A stretch of DNA of 64,000 nucleotides, taken from Devosia sp. FKR38. Its GTDB lineage: Bacteria; Pseudomonadota; Alphaproteobacteria; Rhizobiales; Devosiaceae. The position numbers and the translations under genes are program-made. Position 1 is the first letter of the stretch. Every line of letters begins with the position of its first letter. The notes below the pieces were generated by a model. It made no database searches. It was not told where the DNA came from and was given only the letters and a program-made list of their open reading frames with translations. This document shows, piece by piece, positions 1-8,225 of this stretch. Location: contig NZ_STGC01000002.1 in the NCBI RefSeq assembly GCF_005222805.1, forward strand, positions 385,836 through 449,835. The letters are read 5' to 3'.

Positions 1-711
1 CTCGCCGAGGCAGACCAATTGCGGGCGCGGGGCGATGAGCGCGGCAATGGAGCCGGCGTCGGCTTCGGCCAACAGGCCCGGGACCATCATATAGATGCCA
101 TGGCCATCATGGGCGCCCAGTTCGATCATGGTGCGTTGATCGGCAAAGCAGCAGAGGTGGACCACCGCCTTGATGCGGGTGTCCATGGCGGCCTGCCAAT
201 AGCTCAGGGTCGACCCCATGGAGATGCCATAGGCGCCGATGCGATCGGGATCAACATCGGGCCGGGTGGCCAGATAGGTCAGCGCGGCGGCCTCTTCGCT
301 CAGCATCTGGCCAAAGAGCGACTGACCCATCCAGAGCAGCGCCTTGGTGGCGGCGGATTCGGTGACATTGGAGCGGAGGCCAAAGACCGGCATGTCGATG
401 CAGAGCGTGACATAGCCAGCGCGGGCGAAGACCGGACCAAGCGGATCGAGCAGATATTCGCGCCCATCGAGCAGTTCGGCGGCGCCGATGGCATAGCCGC
501 CGCCATGGGAATGGGCATAAAGGATCGCCGGCAGGCGACCCTCTGGTTTGAGTGGCCGGGTGAGGAACCCCCGCACATCGGCAGTGCCGATGCGCAGGGT
601 GAGGGTTTCGACGGCGTAATCGGCATGCTCGACGGTGGTCACCGAGACCAGCGCGATGGCGGGTTCGTCGAGGCCAATCAGCTCGATGAGGCGGTCGCGG
701 GAGATAGCCAT
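1..711 (-). CDS. alpha/beta hydrolase (dienelactone hydrolase/acetyl-esterase type), C-terminus off the window
   Basis: Reading leftward from an ATG at 711, 237 codons stay open to the window edge. The protein therefore has its N-terminus here and lacks its C-terminus. It shows an oxyanion-type HSHGGGYAIG segment near residue 65 and a nucleophile elbow GISMGS near residue 170, as in cytosolic serine esterases of the dienelactone hydrolase and acetyl xylan esterase families. The catalytic Asp and His would lie near or beyond the edge. The ATG shares one base with the TGA of the aldo/keto reductase (TGATG), so the two are translationally coupled. The substrate is unknown; a small ester or lactone is an inference from the partner reductase. 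No signal peptide is visible. Confidence 0.8.
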   Translation of the reverse strand, partial: MAISRDRLIELIGLDEPAIALVSVTTVEHADYAVETLTLRIGTADVRGFLTRPLKPEGRLPAILYAHSHGGGYAIGAAELLDGREYLLDPLGPVFARAGYVTLCIDMPVFGLRSNVTESAATKALLWMGQSLFGQMLSEEAAALTYLATRPDVDPDRIGAYGISMGSTLSYWQAAMDTRIKAVVHLCCFADQRTMIELGAHDGHGIYMMVPGLLAEADAGSIAALIAPRPQLVCLGE

Positions 712-1748
712 CAGCGCAGCCAGCCGGAGGGACGCGGATGGAGCTCCATCTGACCGTCCTTGGTGGCCTCATCGATGGCGGCGATCTCTTCGGGCGAGAG
801 ATCGAGATTGTTGAGCACGCCCAGATTGTCCTTGAGCTGATCGAGCGTGCGCACGCCGATCAACGCCGAGGTCATTTCGGGTCGGCGCAGCACCCAGCTC
901 AGGGCGAGCTGCACCATGGTCTGACCGCGCGATTTGGCGATTTCGCCGAGCTTGTTCACCGCATCGAGCACGCGCGGCTCGATATGGCTGGCGCGCAGCG
1001 TGCCGTTGGGATTGTCGCCACGGCTGCCAGAGGTGCCGCCAGTGTTATATTTGCCCGAGAGCACGCCCTGGGCGAGCGGGGAGAAGGCAATCATGCCGAT
1101 GCCGAGATCGCCACAGGCATCGATGGTGCGATCGTTCTCGATCCAGCGATTAACAACCGAATAGGACGGCTGGTGGATGGTGGTGGCCACGCCCATCTCT
1201 TTCAGGATGGCATGGGCCTGGCGGGTCTGCGCCTCGGGATAGCTGGAAATGCCGACATAGAGCGCCTTGCCGGAGCGGACGGCATGGGCCAGCGCGCCCA
1301 TGGTTTCTTCCAGCGGGGTCTCGGGGTCATAGCGGTGGGAATAGAAGATATCGACATAGTCCAGACCCATGCGCTTGAGCGACTGGTCGAGGCTGGCGAG
1401 CAGATATTTGCGGCTGCCGAAATCGCCATAGGGGCCGGGCCACATGGTGTAGCCAGCCTTGGTCGAGATGATCAGCTCATCGCGATAGGGGCGGAAATCG
1501 CGCGCCATGACCTGGCCGAACAGCTCTTCGGAGGAACCGGCGGGGGGGCCATAGTTATTGGCCAGATCGAAATGGGTGACGCCGGCATCAAAGGCATGGG
1601 CGAGGATTTCGAGCGCGGAGGGGTAGTCGCGCGTGCCACCGAAATTCTGCCAGAGGCCGAGGCTGACCACGGGGAGCTTGAGCCCAGAGCGGCCCGAGCG
1701 CCGATATTGCATGGAATCATAGCGTGCCGGATCGGCCCGATAGGTCAT
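711..1748 (-). CDS. gpr: aldo/keto reductase, YghZ / L-glyceraldehyde-3-phosphate reductase type
   Basis: A 345-residue NADPH-dependent aldo/keto reductase. The N-terminus (MQYRRSGRSGLKLP after about 12 residues), HFDLANNYGPP, STKAGYTMWPGPYG and SHRYDPETPLEET closely match the E. coli YghZ family, which reduces L-glyceraldehyde 3-phosphate and related aldehydes. The tetrad can be assigned: Asp and Tyr in DLANNYG, Lys in STKAG, His in FYSHR. The start is the ATG at 1748, preceded by GGGAG; the open frame extends further upstream but without a ribosome binding site. First gene of a two-gene operon with the esterase. Family assignment is strong; the natural substrate is not shown. Confidence 0.9.
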   Translation of the reverse strand: MTYRADPARYDSMQYRRSGRSGLKLPVVSLGLWQNFGGTRDYPSALEILAHAFDAGVTHFDLANNYGPPAGSSEELFGQVMARDFRPYRDELIISTKAGYTMWPGPYGDFGSRKYLLASLDQSLKRMGLDYVDIFYSHRYDPETPLEETMGALAHAVRSGKALYVGISSYPEAQTRQAHAILKEMGVATTIHQPSYSVVNRWIENDRTIDACGDLGIGMIAFSPLAQGVLSGKYNTGGTSGSRGDNPNGTLRASHIEPRVLDAVNKLGEIAKSRGQTMVQLALSWVLRRPEMTSALIGVRTLDQLKDNLGVLNNLDLSPEEIAAIDEATKDGQMELHPRPSGWLR

Positions 1749-1857
1749 GGAAAGCTCCCGATTCTCAAATTCAGACTGGGTGGGGGCGGTTCGCGGCGGA
1801 CCCGCCGGGCAATTTCTCGATTTGGCCGCAGGCGCGGCCAGTGATATGAGCGAGCCA

Positions 1858-2904
1858 ATGACCCGCCCGAACACTGATATGACCGACAATCTGCACCAAG
1901 CGCATCTGCCATACAAGGTGATGGCGCTCTATAAATTCGCCGACCTGCCCGACGCCGCCGCCCTGCAACCGGTGCTGGCCGCGCTGTGCTGCGGCCAAGG
2001 GATCAAGGGCACGCTGATCCTGGCGCCCGAGGGGATCAATGGCACTGTGGCGGGCACGCCCGAGGCCATCGACGCGCTGGCCGAACTCCTGTTCGAGAAG
2101 GGCCCCTTTGGCGGCCGGCTGGCCGGCGCGGAGGTGAAATATTCTTTCGCCAGCGATATGCCGTTCCTGCGCATGAAGGTGCGGCTCAAACCCGAGATCG
2201 TGACGCTGCGGGCGCCCGAGGCCAATCCGGCGCTGCAGGTGGGCACCTATGTCGAGCCCCAAGACTGGAACGGGCTGATTGACCGCAATGACGTGGTGCT
2301 GCTCGATACGCGCAATGACTATGAGGTGGGGCTGGGCACGTTCAGCCGGGCGCTCGACCCGCACACCGCCAATTTCACCGAGTTCAAGGACTATGTGGCT
2401 AGGCATCTCGACCCCAAGCGGGACAAGAAGGTCGCCATGTTCTGCACCGGCGGCATCCGCTGCGAAAAGGCCTCGAGCTATCTGCTGAGCCAGGGCTTTG
2501 AGGAGGTGTTCCACCTCAAGGGGGGGATCCTGAAATATCTCGAAGTGGTGCCCGAGGCGGAGAGCCGCTTTGCCGGGGAATGCTTTGTGTTCGACGAGCG
2601 CGTGTCGGTGGGCCATGGGCTGGTGGAGGGTGAGGCGACGCTGTGCCGCGCCTGCCGCCATCCGCTGACACCGGCCGAGCGCGCCCTGCCGGCCTATGTG
2701 GAGGGCGTGAGCTGCCCGCATTGCGCCGATGATGCGGACAAGCATGCGGCGGCGCAGGAGCGGCAGAAACAGATGGAGCTGGCGCGCAAGCGTGGCGGGG
2801 CGCATCTGGGCGATGCGGCAGCGGCGGCGGCGGAAGCGGCACGGGCGCGCAAGCGGGCCATGGCCGAGGCCTCGCGCCTGCGCAACCAGGCCAGTGGGGC
2901 ATGA
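1858..2904 (+). CDS. trhO: tRNA uridine(34) hydroxylase TrhO (rhodanese domain)
   Basis: About 348 residues of the YceA/TrhO family, which makes 5-hydroxyuridine at position 34 of tRNAs. An N-terminal acylphosphatase-like region (about residues 15-105) is followed by a rhodanese domain with the active-site loop CTGGIRCEKA, where the first Cys is catalytic. A C-terminal cysteine-rich piece (CRACRHPL, SCPHCADD) could bind zinc, and an Ala/Arg-rich tail ends the protein. The start is uncertain: ATGs at 1846, 1858 and 1879 are all in frame and none has a strong ribosome binding site. Its TGA overlaps the tsaB start (ATGA). Head of a rightward operon concerned with tRNA and ribosome modification. 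Confidence 0.9.
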   Translation: MTRPNTDMTDNLHQAHLPYKVMALYKFADLPDAAALQPVLAALCCGQGIKGTLILAPEGINGTVAGTPEAIDALAELLFEKGPFGGRLAGAEVKYSFASDMPFLRMKVRLKPEIVTLRAPEANPALQVGTYVEPQDWNGLIDRNDVVLLDTRNDYEVGLGTFSRALDPHTANFTEFKDYVARHLDPKRDKKVAMFCTGGIRCEKASSYLLSQGFEEVFHLKGGILKYLEVVPEAESRFAGECFVFDERVSVGHGLVEGEATLCRACRHPLTPAERALPAYVEGVSCPHCADDADKHAAAQERQKQMELARKRGGAHLGDAAAAAAEAARARKRAMAEASRLRNQASGA

Positions 2905-3530
2905 CGGCCGCAACGACGGACACAGGAGCGCCTGTGGTGCTGGCCATCGACACGGCTGCGCCACGGTTGCAGCTGGGGCTGCTGCTGGCGGATGGAAACG
3001 TCGATGTGTCGATCGACGCCATCGCCACCGGCCATGCCGAGCTGATCTTTGAGCGCATTGCGACGCTGCTGGCGCGCAATGGGCTGCGCTATGCCGATTT
3101 GACGCGCGTGGTGACTACCACAGGGCCAGGCTCGTTCACCGGGCTGCGCATTGGGCTGAGCGCGGCGCGCGGCATCGGGCTGGCGCGGGATATTCCGGTG
3201 ATTGGCGTGCCGAGCCTATTGGCGCTGTCGCTGGCGGTGTCGGGGGCTTCGACGGTGCTGCTCGATGCGCGGCGGGGCGAGGCCTATTTCCAGATCTTTG
3301 CCGGGCCGGCGGCGCCGCTGACGGAGGCCGATATTGTGCCGCTGGTGCTGGCGCAGGCGGCCGTGCCTCCCGGCACGGTGGTGATCGGGGAGCCCTTTGT
3401 CGATATTACCCTCGTGGCTCGCTATGGCGCCGTGGCGGACCCGGCAAGCCACCTGCCCGAGGCGGCCTATGTGCGCGAGGCCGATGCCAAGCCGCAGACG
3501 GCGGGGCGGGTGGAAAGGACGGGCGCGTGA
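2901..3530 (+). CDS. tsaB: tRNA threonylcarbamoyladenosine biosynthesis protein TsaB
   Basis: A 209-residue ASKHA-fold protein, the scaffold partner of TsaD in making t6A37 on ANN-decoding tRNAs. The signature TGPGSFTGLRIGLSAARG is present near residues 73-92, and the N-terminal AIDTAAPRLQLGL matches the phosphate-1 strand. It is slightly shorter than the E. coli protein (231). The ATG overlaps the stop of trhO and its own TGA overlaps the GTG of rimI, so the three genes are coupled. tsaB-rimI is a common bacterial pair. Confidence 0.93.
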   Translation: MTAATTDTGAPVVLAIDTAAPRLQLGLLLADGNVDVSIDAIATGHAELIFERIATLLARNGLRYADLTRVVTTTGPGSFTGLRIGLSAARGIGLARDIPVIGVPSLLALSLAVSGASTVLLDARRGEAYFQIFAGPAAPLTEADIVPLVLAQAAVPPGTVVIGEPFVDITLVARYGAVADPASHLPEAAYVREADAKPQTAGRVERTGA

Positions 3531-4006
3531 TCAAGCTGTGGATGGCCCCGGGCGGGCTGCATATCGAGCCGGGCCAGGCGGGCGATGCCGCGGCGCTGGC
3601 GGCCATCCATGCCAAGGGGTTCTATCGCGGCTGGTCGAGCCAGGAGATGGCGGGCTTTCTGGGCGAAGTGGAAAGCCGGGTCTATGTGGCCTGCGACGCC
3701 AAGCGCCGCATTGCCGGCTTTGCCGTGGTGCGGCTGGCGGCCGATGAAAGCGAATTGCTGACCATTGCGGTGGACCCCAAATGGCGCGGCAAGCACATCG
3801 GGCAGGCACTGCTTACGGCGGCCTTCGCCGATCTGATGATGAGCCCGGCGCGGCGCATGTTTCTCGAAGTCAGCGAAGACAATGCGCCGGCCATCAAGCT
3901 CTACACGCGGCAGGGCTTTGCCACGGTGGCGCGGCGGCAGGGCTATTATCCCAAGCCGGACGGCTCTGCAGCCACCGCGCTTGTCATGTCGCGCGATCTT
4001 GGGTAA
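3527..4006 (+). CDS. rimI: ribosomal protein S18-alanine N-acetyltransferase RimI
   Basis: A 159-residue GNAT acetyltransferase. Motif A appears as LLTIAVDPKWRGKHIGQALL (acetyl-CoA pyrophosphate loop R-G-x-x-I-G), followed by LEVSEDNAPAIKLYTRQGF and the aromatic GYYPKPDG near the end, as in RimI. The GTG at 3527 is chosen because GGAAAGGA ends 6 bases upstream and it overlaps the tsaB stop (GTGA). An ATG at 3541 is the alternative. Position directly after tsaB supports the name. Confidence 0.9.
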   Translation: MIKLWMAPGGLHIEPGQAGDAAALAAIHAKGFYRGWSSQEMAGFLGEVESRVYVACDAKRRIAGFAVVRLAADESELLTIAVDPKWRGKHIGQALLTAAFADLMMSPARRMFLEVSEDNAPAIKLYTRQGFATVARRQGYYPKPDGSAATALVMSRDLG

Positions 4007-4041
4007 CCCGGAAGCCTGACAAACCGGTTCGGAGCGATGGC

Positions 4042-4485
4042 ATGAGCAAGGGCCAGACTGACCCGACGCTGGAAGAGGCCTGCGTCACCAAAGGCATGCG
4101 CATGACCGACCAGCGGCGCGTGATTGCCCGGGTGATCGAGGCCGCCGCAGACCATCCCGATGTGGAAGAGCTCTATCGCCGCGCCTCGGCGGTGGACCCG
4201 CGCATTTCGCTTTCGACCGTGTACCGCACGGTCAATCTGTTCGAGGAAGCCGGGCTCGTCACCAAGCATGATTTCAAGGACGGACGGGCGCGCTTCGAGC
4301 TGATCCCGGACGAACACCACGACCATCTCATTGATATCCGCAGCGGCACGGTGATCGAATTCCGCAATGAGGAAATCGAAGCCATCCAGGATGTGATTGC
4401 CAAGCGGCTGGGCTATCGGCTGGTGGATCACCGGCTGGAGCTCTATGCGGTGCCGATAACTGGAGACGACAAGAGCAAGTCATGA
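4042..4485 (+). CDS. mur: Fur-family metalloregulator, alphaproteobacterial Mur type
   Basis: A 147-residue Fur-fold repressor: winged helix (MRMTDQRRVIARVIEA, HPDVEELYRRA, ISLSTVYRTVNLFEEAG) then the metal-binding HHDHLIDIRSG. The classical structural-zinc CxxC pair after HHDH is absent; the segment reads IDIRSGTVIEF. That is the rhizobial Fur/Mur form, which senses manganese in Rhizobium and Brucella. GGAG lies 7 bases before the ATG. It lies 35 bases after rimI and overlaps plsC by ATGA, a neighbourhood typical of Hyphomicrobiales. sitBCD at the right edge of the window are classical targets of such regulators. Mur versus Fur function cannot be settled from sequence. Confidence 0.88.
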   Translation: MSKGQTDPTLEEACVTKGMRMTDQRRVIARVIEAAADHPDVEELYRRASAVDPRISLSTVYRTVNLFEEAGLVTKHDFKDGRARFELIPDEHHDHLIDIRSGTVIEFRNEEIEAIQDVIAKRLGYRLVDHRLELYAVPITGDDKSKS

Positions 4486-5297
4486 TCTTTCGCGTGCTGT
4501 TCTTCATCTTCGTGCTGCTGCCGGTGATGGTGGTGATCATCCCGCTGCAGGCCCTGATCAATGCGCTGCATCTGCCGTTCTGGCAGGCCCTGCCCCGGCT
4601 GTTCCACCGCATGGGCTGCATCTTCCTGGGGCTCAAGGTCACCGTGATCGGCCAGCCGGCCACGGGGCGCGCAACGCTGCTGGTCTCCAACCATGTGAGC
4701 TGGACCGATATCGTGGCCATCGGCTCGGTGGCCGATGTGACCTTTGTGGCCAAGCGCGAAGTGGGCGACTGGTTTTTCGTGGGCATGATGGCCCGGCTGC
4801 AAAAGACGATTTTCGTTGATCGCACGCGGCGCACCGACGCCGGTCGAACCAGCCGGGAAATGGGCGCGCATATGGCGGGTGGCAATGCCGTGCTGCTGTT
4901 TGCCGAGGGGCAGAGCGACATCGGCACCCATGTGCTGCCGTTCCGCTCGGCGCTGGTGGGCGCGGCCCAGCATGCCATGATCGAGGCCGGGGCCACCGAT
5001 GTGCTGATCCAGCCGCTGACGGTGGCCTATACGAGCCTGCAGGGCCTGCCGGTGAGCCGCAGCGAGCGCTCGCTGATCGCCTGGATCAAATCGAAATCGG
5101 TGAAACAGAACATCTTCGAGATCCTGTCGGGCCCGCGCAAAGAGGTGACGGTGGCCTTTGGCGCGCCGCGGCCGCTGCGCGAGAGCGACAATCGCAAGGT
5201 GGTGACCAAGGCCGCCGAGGACGATGTGCGCGCCATGCTGGTGGCGCTCAACCGCGGCAAGCCGCTGCCGCCGATCAGCCAAAGCCTGCAATTTTAG
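4482..5297 (+). CDS. plsC: 1-acyl-sn-glycerol-3-phosphate acyltransferase
   Basis: A 271-residue membrane-anchored acyltransferase. A hydrophobic N-terminal segment (residues 1-28) is followed by acyltransferase block I NHVSWTD, block II FVDRTRR and block III FAEGQSDIGTHVLPFRSAL. It converts lysophosphatidate to phosphatidate for phospholipid synthesis on the inner membrane. The ATG overlaps the stop of the Fur-family gene, and a hairpin terminator follows, so this is the last gene of the trhO-to-plsC operon. In many relatives miaB follows; here it does not. Confidence 0.92.
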   Translation: MIFRVLFFIFVLLPVMVVIIPLQALINALHLPFWQALPRLFHRMGCIFLGLKVTVIGQPATGRATLLVSNHVSWTDIVAIGSVADVTFVAKREVGDWFFVGMMARLQKTIFVDRTRRTDAGRTSREMGAHMAGGNAVLLFAEGQSDIGTHVLPFRSALVGAAQHAMIEAGATDVLIQPLTVAYTSLQGLPVSRSERSLIAWIKSKSVKQNIFEILSGPRKEVTVAFGAPRPLRESDNRKVVTKAAEDDVRAMLVALNRGKPLPPISQSLQF

Positions 5298-5305
5298 CCA
5301 GTAAG

Positions 5306-5340
5306 CCTAACGGCAGGCTCTGCTGGGCCGTTAGGGATTT
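5306..5340 (+). terminator. terminator after plsC
   Basis: Nine-base arms CCTAACGGC (5306-5314) and GCCGTTAGG (5327-5335) enclose a 12-base loop and are followed by GATTTGTT. It lies 9 bases after the plsC stop. The T tract is short, so termination efficiency is uncertain. Confidence 0.6.
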
Positions 5341-5378
5341 GTTAGCTATAGCCGATCCGGTATTGGACGGAGGCGCAT

Positions 5379-5630
5379 ATGGCTTGGCAGGTGTTGGCGA
5401 TCTGGATCATCGTGATTCCGGTGGTGGTCAGCTTCCTGCGCAGCGAAGCCGACATGCGCCAGGCCCGCGCGCGGGCGCGGCACTGGCATGCCGCCAGCCG
5501 GCCGAACCGGGCGAACCGCCCGCAGCTGACGCCGCAGCCGGCCGTGGCCATGGCCCAGCCGGCGCTGCGCACCGGCGGGCTGACGCCGAGCCAGCGCGCC
5601 TTTCTCAATGCCATGGTCAAGGCAGACTGA
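5379..5630 (+). CDS. small membrane-anchored protein of unknown function
   Basis: An 83-residue frame with one N-terminal hydrophobic helix (residues 2-19, ending FLRSEAD) and a basic, Pro/Ala-rich tail ending TPSQRAFLNAMVKAD. I recognise no family. The start has no strong ribosome binding site, and the 3' end overlaps the convergent gene at 5617 by 14 bases. Codon composition resembles the neighbours. It could be a real small membrane protein or a chance frame; the helix at a sensible position favours the former. Confidence 0.45.
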   Translation: MAWQVLAIWIIVIPVVVSFLRSEADMRQARARARHWHAASRPNRANRPQLTPQPAVAMAQPALRTGGLTPSQRAFLNAMVKAD

Positions 5631-5880
5631 CCGGACCATCCAGGTTGCCCTTGAGCCGGGCAATGATGCGCGCGGCGCGCAGCATCAGCGCCATGTCGAT
5701 ATCCTCGGGTGTGGCATCGGCGGCGTGATCGGCCCAGGCGGCGACCGTCAATTCATGGGTCTGTTCCTGACCATCAATGGTTTCGGTGAGTACGGCGCGG
5801 ACATGGCCGGTGCTGCGGCCGGGCAGGCGCGGATGGGCCTGCTTGTCCTGGACGGAAATATCGATCAATTGCAAAGTCAT
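5617..5880 (-). CDS. conserved-looking small hypothetical protein
   Basis: 87 residues from the ATG at 5880, with GGAG a few bases upstream. The sequence begins MTLQLIDISVQDKQ, has a central beta-like HVRAVLTETIDGQEQTHELT and ends in a helix MALMLRAARIIARLKG. No cysteines, signal peptide or membrane segment. It is probably co-transcribed with pncB, which ends 120 bases upstream on the same strand. Not recognised; function unknown. Confidence 0.6.
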   Translation of the reverse strand: MTLQLIDISVQDKQAHPRLPGRSTGHVRAVLTETIDGQEQTHELTVAAWADHAADATPEDIDMALMLRAARIIARLKGNLDGPVSLP

Positions 5881-5999
5881 GCTGGCTCCATGGGAGCCCC
5901 CGGCGGCAAAATTAAGCCGCACGGGTTCCCAATCGCCTAACGGATGACAGTCTGCGGCGCTTTCCACAGCTCAAATGTGGGCGGGGATTGGCGGCGCGA

Positions 6000-7310
6000 T
6001 CAGACCTTGACGGCATGCTCCACGCGGCCAGCATCGCCAAAAATGGCGATATAGCGGGCGATTTCTTCGGGCGTGCCGGTGGCCTTGGCCGGATTGTCGC
6101 TGAGCTTGACGGCCGGATGGCCATTGGCCTGGCTGACCTTGGCGACAATGGAAATGGGATCGAGCCCCGGATTGGGGCCATTGGGCACGCAGCCCTCAAA
6201 ATCATTGGTGAGATTGGTGCCCCAGCCAAAGGCCATGCGCACCTTGCCGTCGAAATGGAGGTACGCCTCCTCGATCATGTCGACGTCGAGCCCGTCGGAG
6301 AAGATCAGCAGCTTTTCGCGCGGATCGCGGCCGCGGCTCTTCCACCAGGCGATAATGCGCTCACCGCCAGCAATGGCCGGGGCGCTGTCGGGGCGGAAGC
6401 CGGTCCAATCGGCGACCCAATCGGGGGCATTGCGCAGGAAGGCGTCGGTGCCGAAGGCATCGGGCAAAACGATCTTGAGATTGCCGCCATAATAGCTCTC
6501 CCAATCGGTGAGCACCTGATAGGGCGCGGCACGCAGCGCATCGTCATTGGGGGCGAGCGCGGCCAGCACCATGGGCAGCTCATGGGCATTGGTGCCCAAG
6601 GCTTCGAGATCATTGTCCATGGCCAGCTTGATATTGGAGGTGCCGGTAAAACTGTCGCCAATGCCCTCCTTGAGCGCTTCGACGCACCAGCGCTGCCAGA
6701 GGAAGGAATGGCGGCGGCGGGTGCCGAAATCGGAAATCCTGAGATCGGGCAGCTTTTGCAGTCGCTCGACCTTTTCCCACATCTTGGCCTTGGCGCGGGC
6801 ATAGAGCACATCGAGCGTGAAGGGGCCGTAATGCTTGAGTGCGGCGCGGCTGCGCAGCTCGTTGATGATGGCCAGGGCCGGGATTTCCCACATGGTGGTT
6901 TCCAGCCAGCGTCCGGGGAATTCGAGCACGAACTGGCCGTCGCGGCGCTCGAGGCGATAATCGGGCAGGTGGAAATCGGCCAGCCAGCGCAGGAATTCGG
7001 GCGAGAAGATCTGCTGGGAGCCGTAAAAACTGTTGCCGGCCAGCCAGATCATTTCCTTTTTGGTGAAGCGCAGGGTGCGGACATGGTCGAGCTGGGCGCG
7101 CAGCTCATCGATGTCGATCTCATCGGCCAGGCGCACCGACTGGGTGCGGTTGATCAGCGAGAAGGTGGCATCGACCTTGGGGTAGAGCCCCCAGATCATC
7201 TGCAACATCAAGAGCTTATAGAAGTCGGTATCGAGCAGGCTGCGCACGATGGGATCGAGCTTCCAGGTGTGGTTATACACCCGGCGCGCCATGTCAGTAA
7301 AAGTCGCCAT
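6000..7310 (-). CDS. pncB: nicotinate phosphoribosyltransferase
   Basis: A 436-residue enzyme that converts nicotinate, PRPP and ATP to nicotinate mononucleotide in the Preiss-Handler NAD salvage pathway. Diagnostic segments are [16 protein letters not shown] at the N-terminus, the [11 protein letters not shown] substrate loop near residue 200, SFTGTSN, and FSDGLDVD with [10 protein letters not shown] near the C-terminus (phosphate-binding strands). The ATG at 7310 follows GGGGA; an in-frame TTG two codons earlier is less likely. Length is typical. Confidence 0.95.
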   Translation of the reverse strand: MATFTDMARRVYNHTWKLDPIVRSLLDTDFYKLLMLQMIWGLYPKVDATFSLINRTQSVRLADEIDIDELRAQLDHVRTLRFTKKEMIWLAGNSFYGSQQIFSPEFLRWLADFHLPDYRLERRDGQFVLEFPGRWLETTMWEIPALAIINELRSRAALKHYGPFTLDVLYARAKAKMWEKVERLQKLPDLRISDFGTRRRHSFLWQRWCVEALKEGIGDSFTGTSNIKLAMDNDLEALGTNAHELPMVLAALAPNDDALRAAPYQVLTDWESYYGGNLKIVLPDAFGTDAFLRNAPDWVADWTGFRPDSAPAIAGGERIIAWWKSRGRDPREKLLIFSDGLDVDMIEEAYLHFDGKVRMAFGWGTNLTNDFEGCVPNGPNPGLDPISIVAKVSQANGHPAVKLSDNPAKATGTPEEIARYIAIFGDAGRVEHAVKV

Positions 7311-7399
7311 ACTCAATCCCCACTTCGCGGCATGGGTTTTAGCGCGCGAAGCAGGGGTTTGGAAAGGCGGGGGGTGGGAGATCGGTTCGGCGGGGGACT

Positions 7400-8068
7400 T
7401 CAGGGTTCCCCGGGGTTGGTCGATCCCAGACTGGCCGAGAGGTAGACCATCTGGTAGTCGAGCGCCTGCTCGCCATGCACCCCGACCTTGGGCGGGTTGA
7501 GCCCCAGGGCTTTTCCGGCCGCGACCTCGAGATCGAGCCTGGCATCGGCACTCAGCTTCATGCTGTCGGCCCGTTGGGCAGAGATCAGCAAGACCACGTC
7601 ATAGCTCTTGAGATACTCCGGGATTTGCGCGCGGCAGGTCTCACCCAGATTGGCCAAGACCGCTTCCAGGCCCTCAGCGTTGAGCGTGAGCCGCTTGATG
7701 CCGCTGACTGTCGCATCGGCCTTGGCAGAGCCCGAAGCGCTGGCAATATTGGGGACGCCGAGCGCAAATGAGGCATCGGCGCCGCCCCGGTAGGCCGTCA
7801 GCGGATCGGGCTGGACCTCGACAAAGCGCTCAATGTCCTTGAGCACCGCGTCCTTGAGGTAGTCCCTCCAGCAGAACTCGCTGAACAGGCGTCCACTGGA
7901 GTCGGTGAATGCCGGGTACTTGCCGCGCCCGGAAAAATAGAGATGCCCCACCTTCAATATGCCGCCCGGCGTGATGGCGGTAAAACCGGGCGCTATTGGC
8001 ATCTTCGACGTGGTTGAGCCGCAGCCGGCCAGCGCCAAAGCGAGAAGAAGTGCAATCGCGGTTTTCAA
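7400..8068 (-). CDS. putative lipoprotein of unknown function
   Basis: From TTG at 8068 the protein is 222 residues with a textbook lipoprotein signal: Lys at position 2, a Leu/Ala core and lipobox LALAGC giving Cys at about residue 15. AGGGGG (8080-8075) lies 6 bases before this TTG. The in-frame ATG at 8089 has no ribosome binding site, but would only lengthen the signal by seven residues. The mature part begins [13 protein letters not shown] and has no family I recognise. It is likely anchored in the inner or outer membrane facing the periplasm. Confidence 0.75.
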   Translation of the reverse strand: MKTAIALLLALALAGCGSTTSKMPIAPGFTAITPGGILKVGHLYFSGRGKYPAFTDSSGRLFSEFCWRDYLKDAVLKDIERFVEVQPDPLTAYRGGADASFALGVPNIASASGSAKADATVSGIKRLTLNAEGLEAVLANLGETCRAQIPEYLKSYDVVLLISAQRADSMKLSADARLDLEVAAGKALGLNPPKVGVHGEQALDYQMVYLSASLGSTNPGEP

Positions 8069-8225
8069 AACATGCCCCCTGCGCGCCATGCGCGCTGAAA
8101 AAGCGGCGCGCCCCCTGCGCCCCGACACCGCCCATGTGGGGCACACAAGCGGGCTGCGTCGCATCGGGGCTGGCCCCTAAGGGGGATTACTCAGCTGGAC
8201 GCCAACAAAGGGTAGCCCTGCCCCC

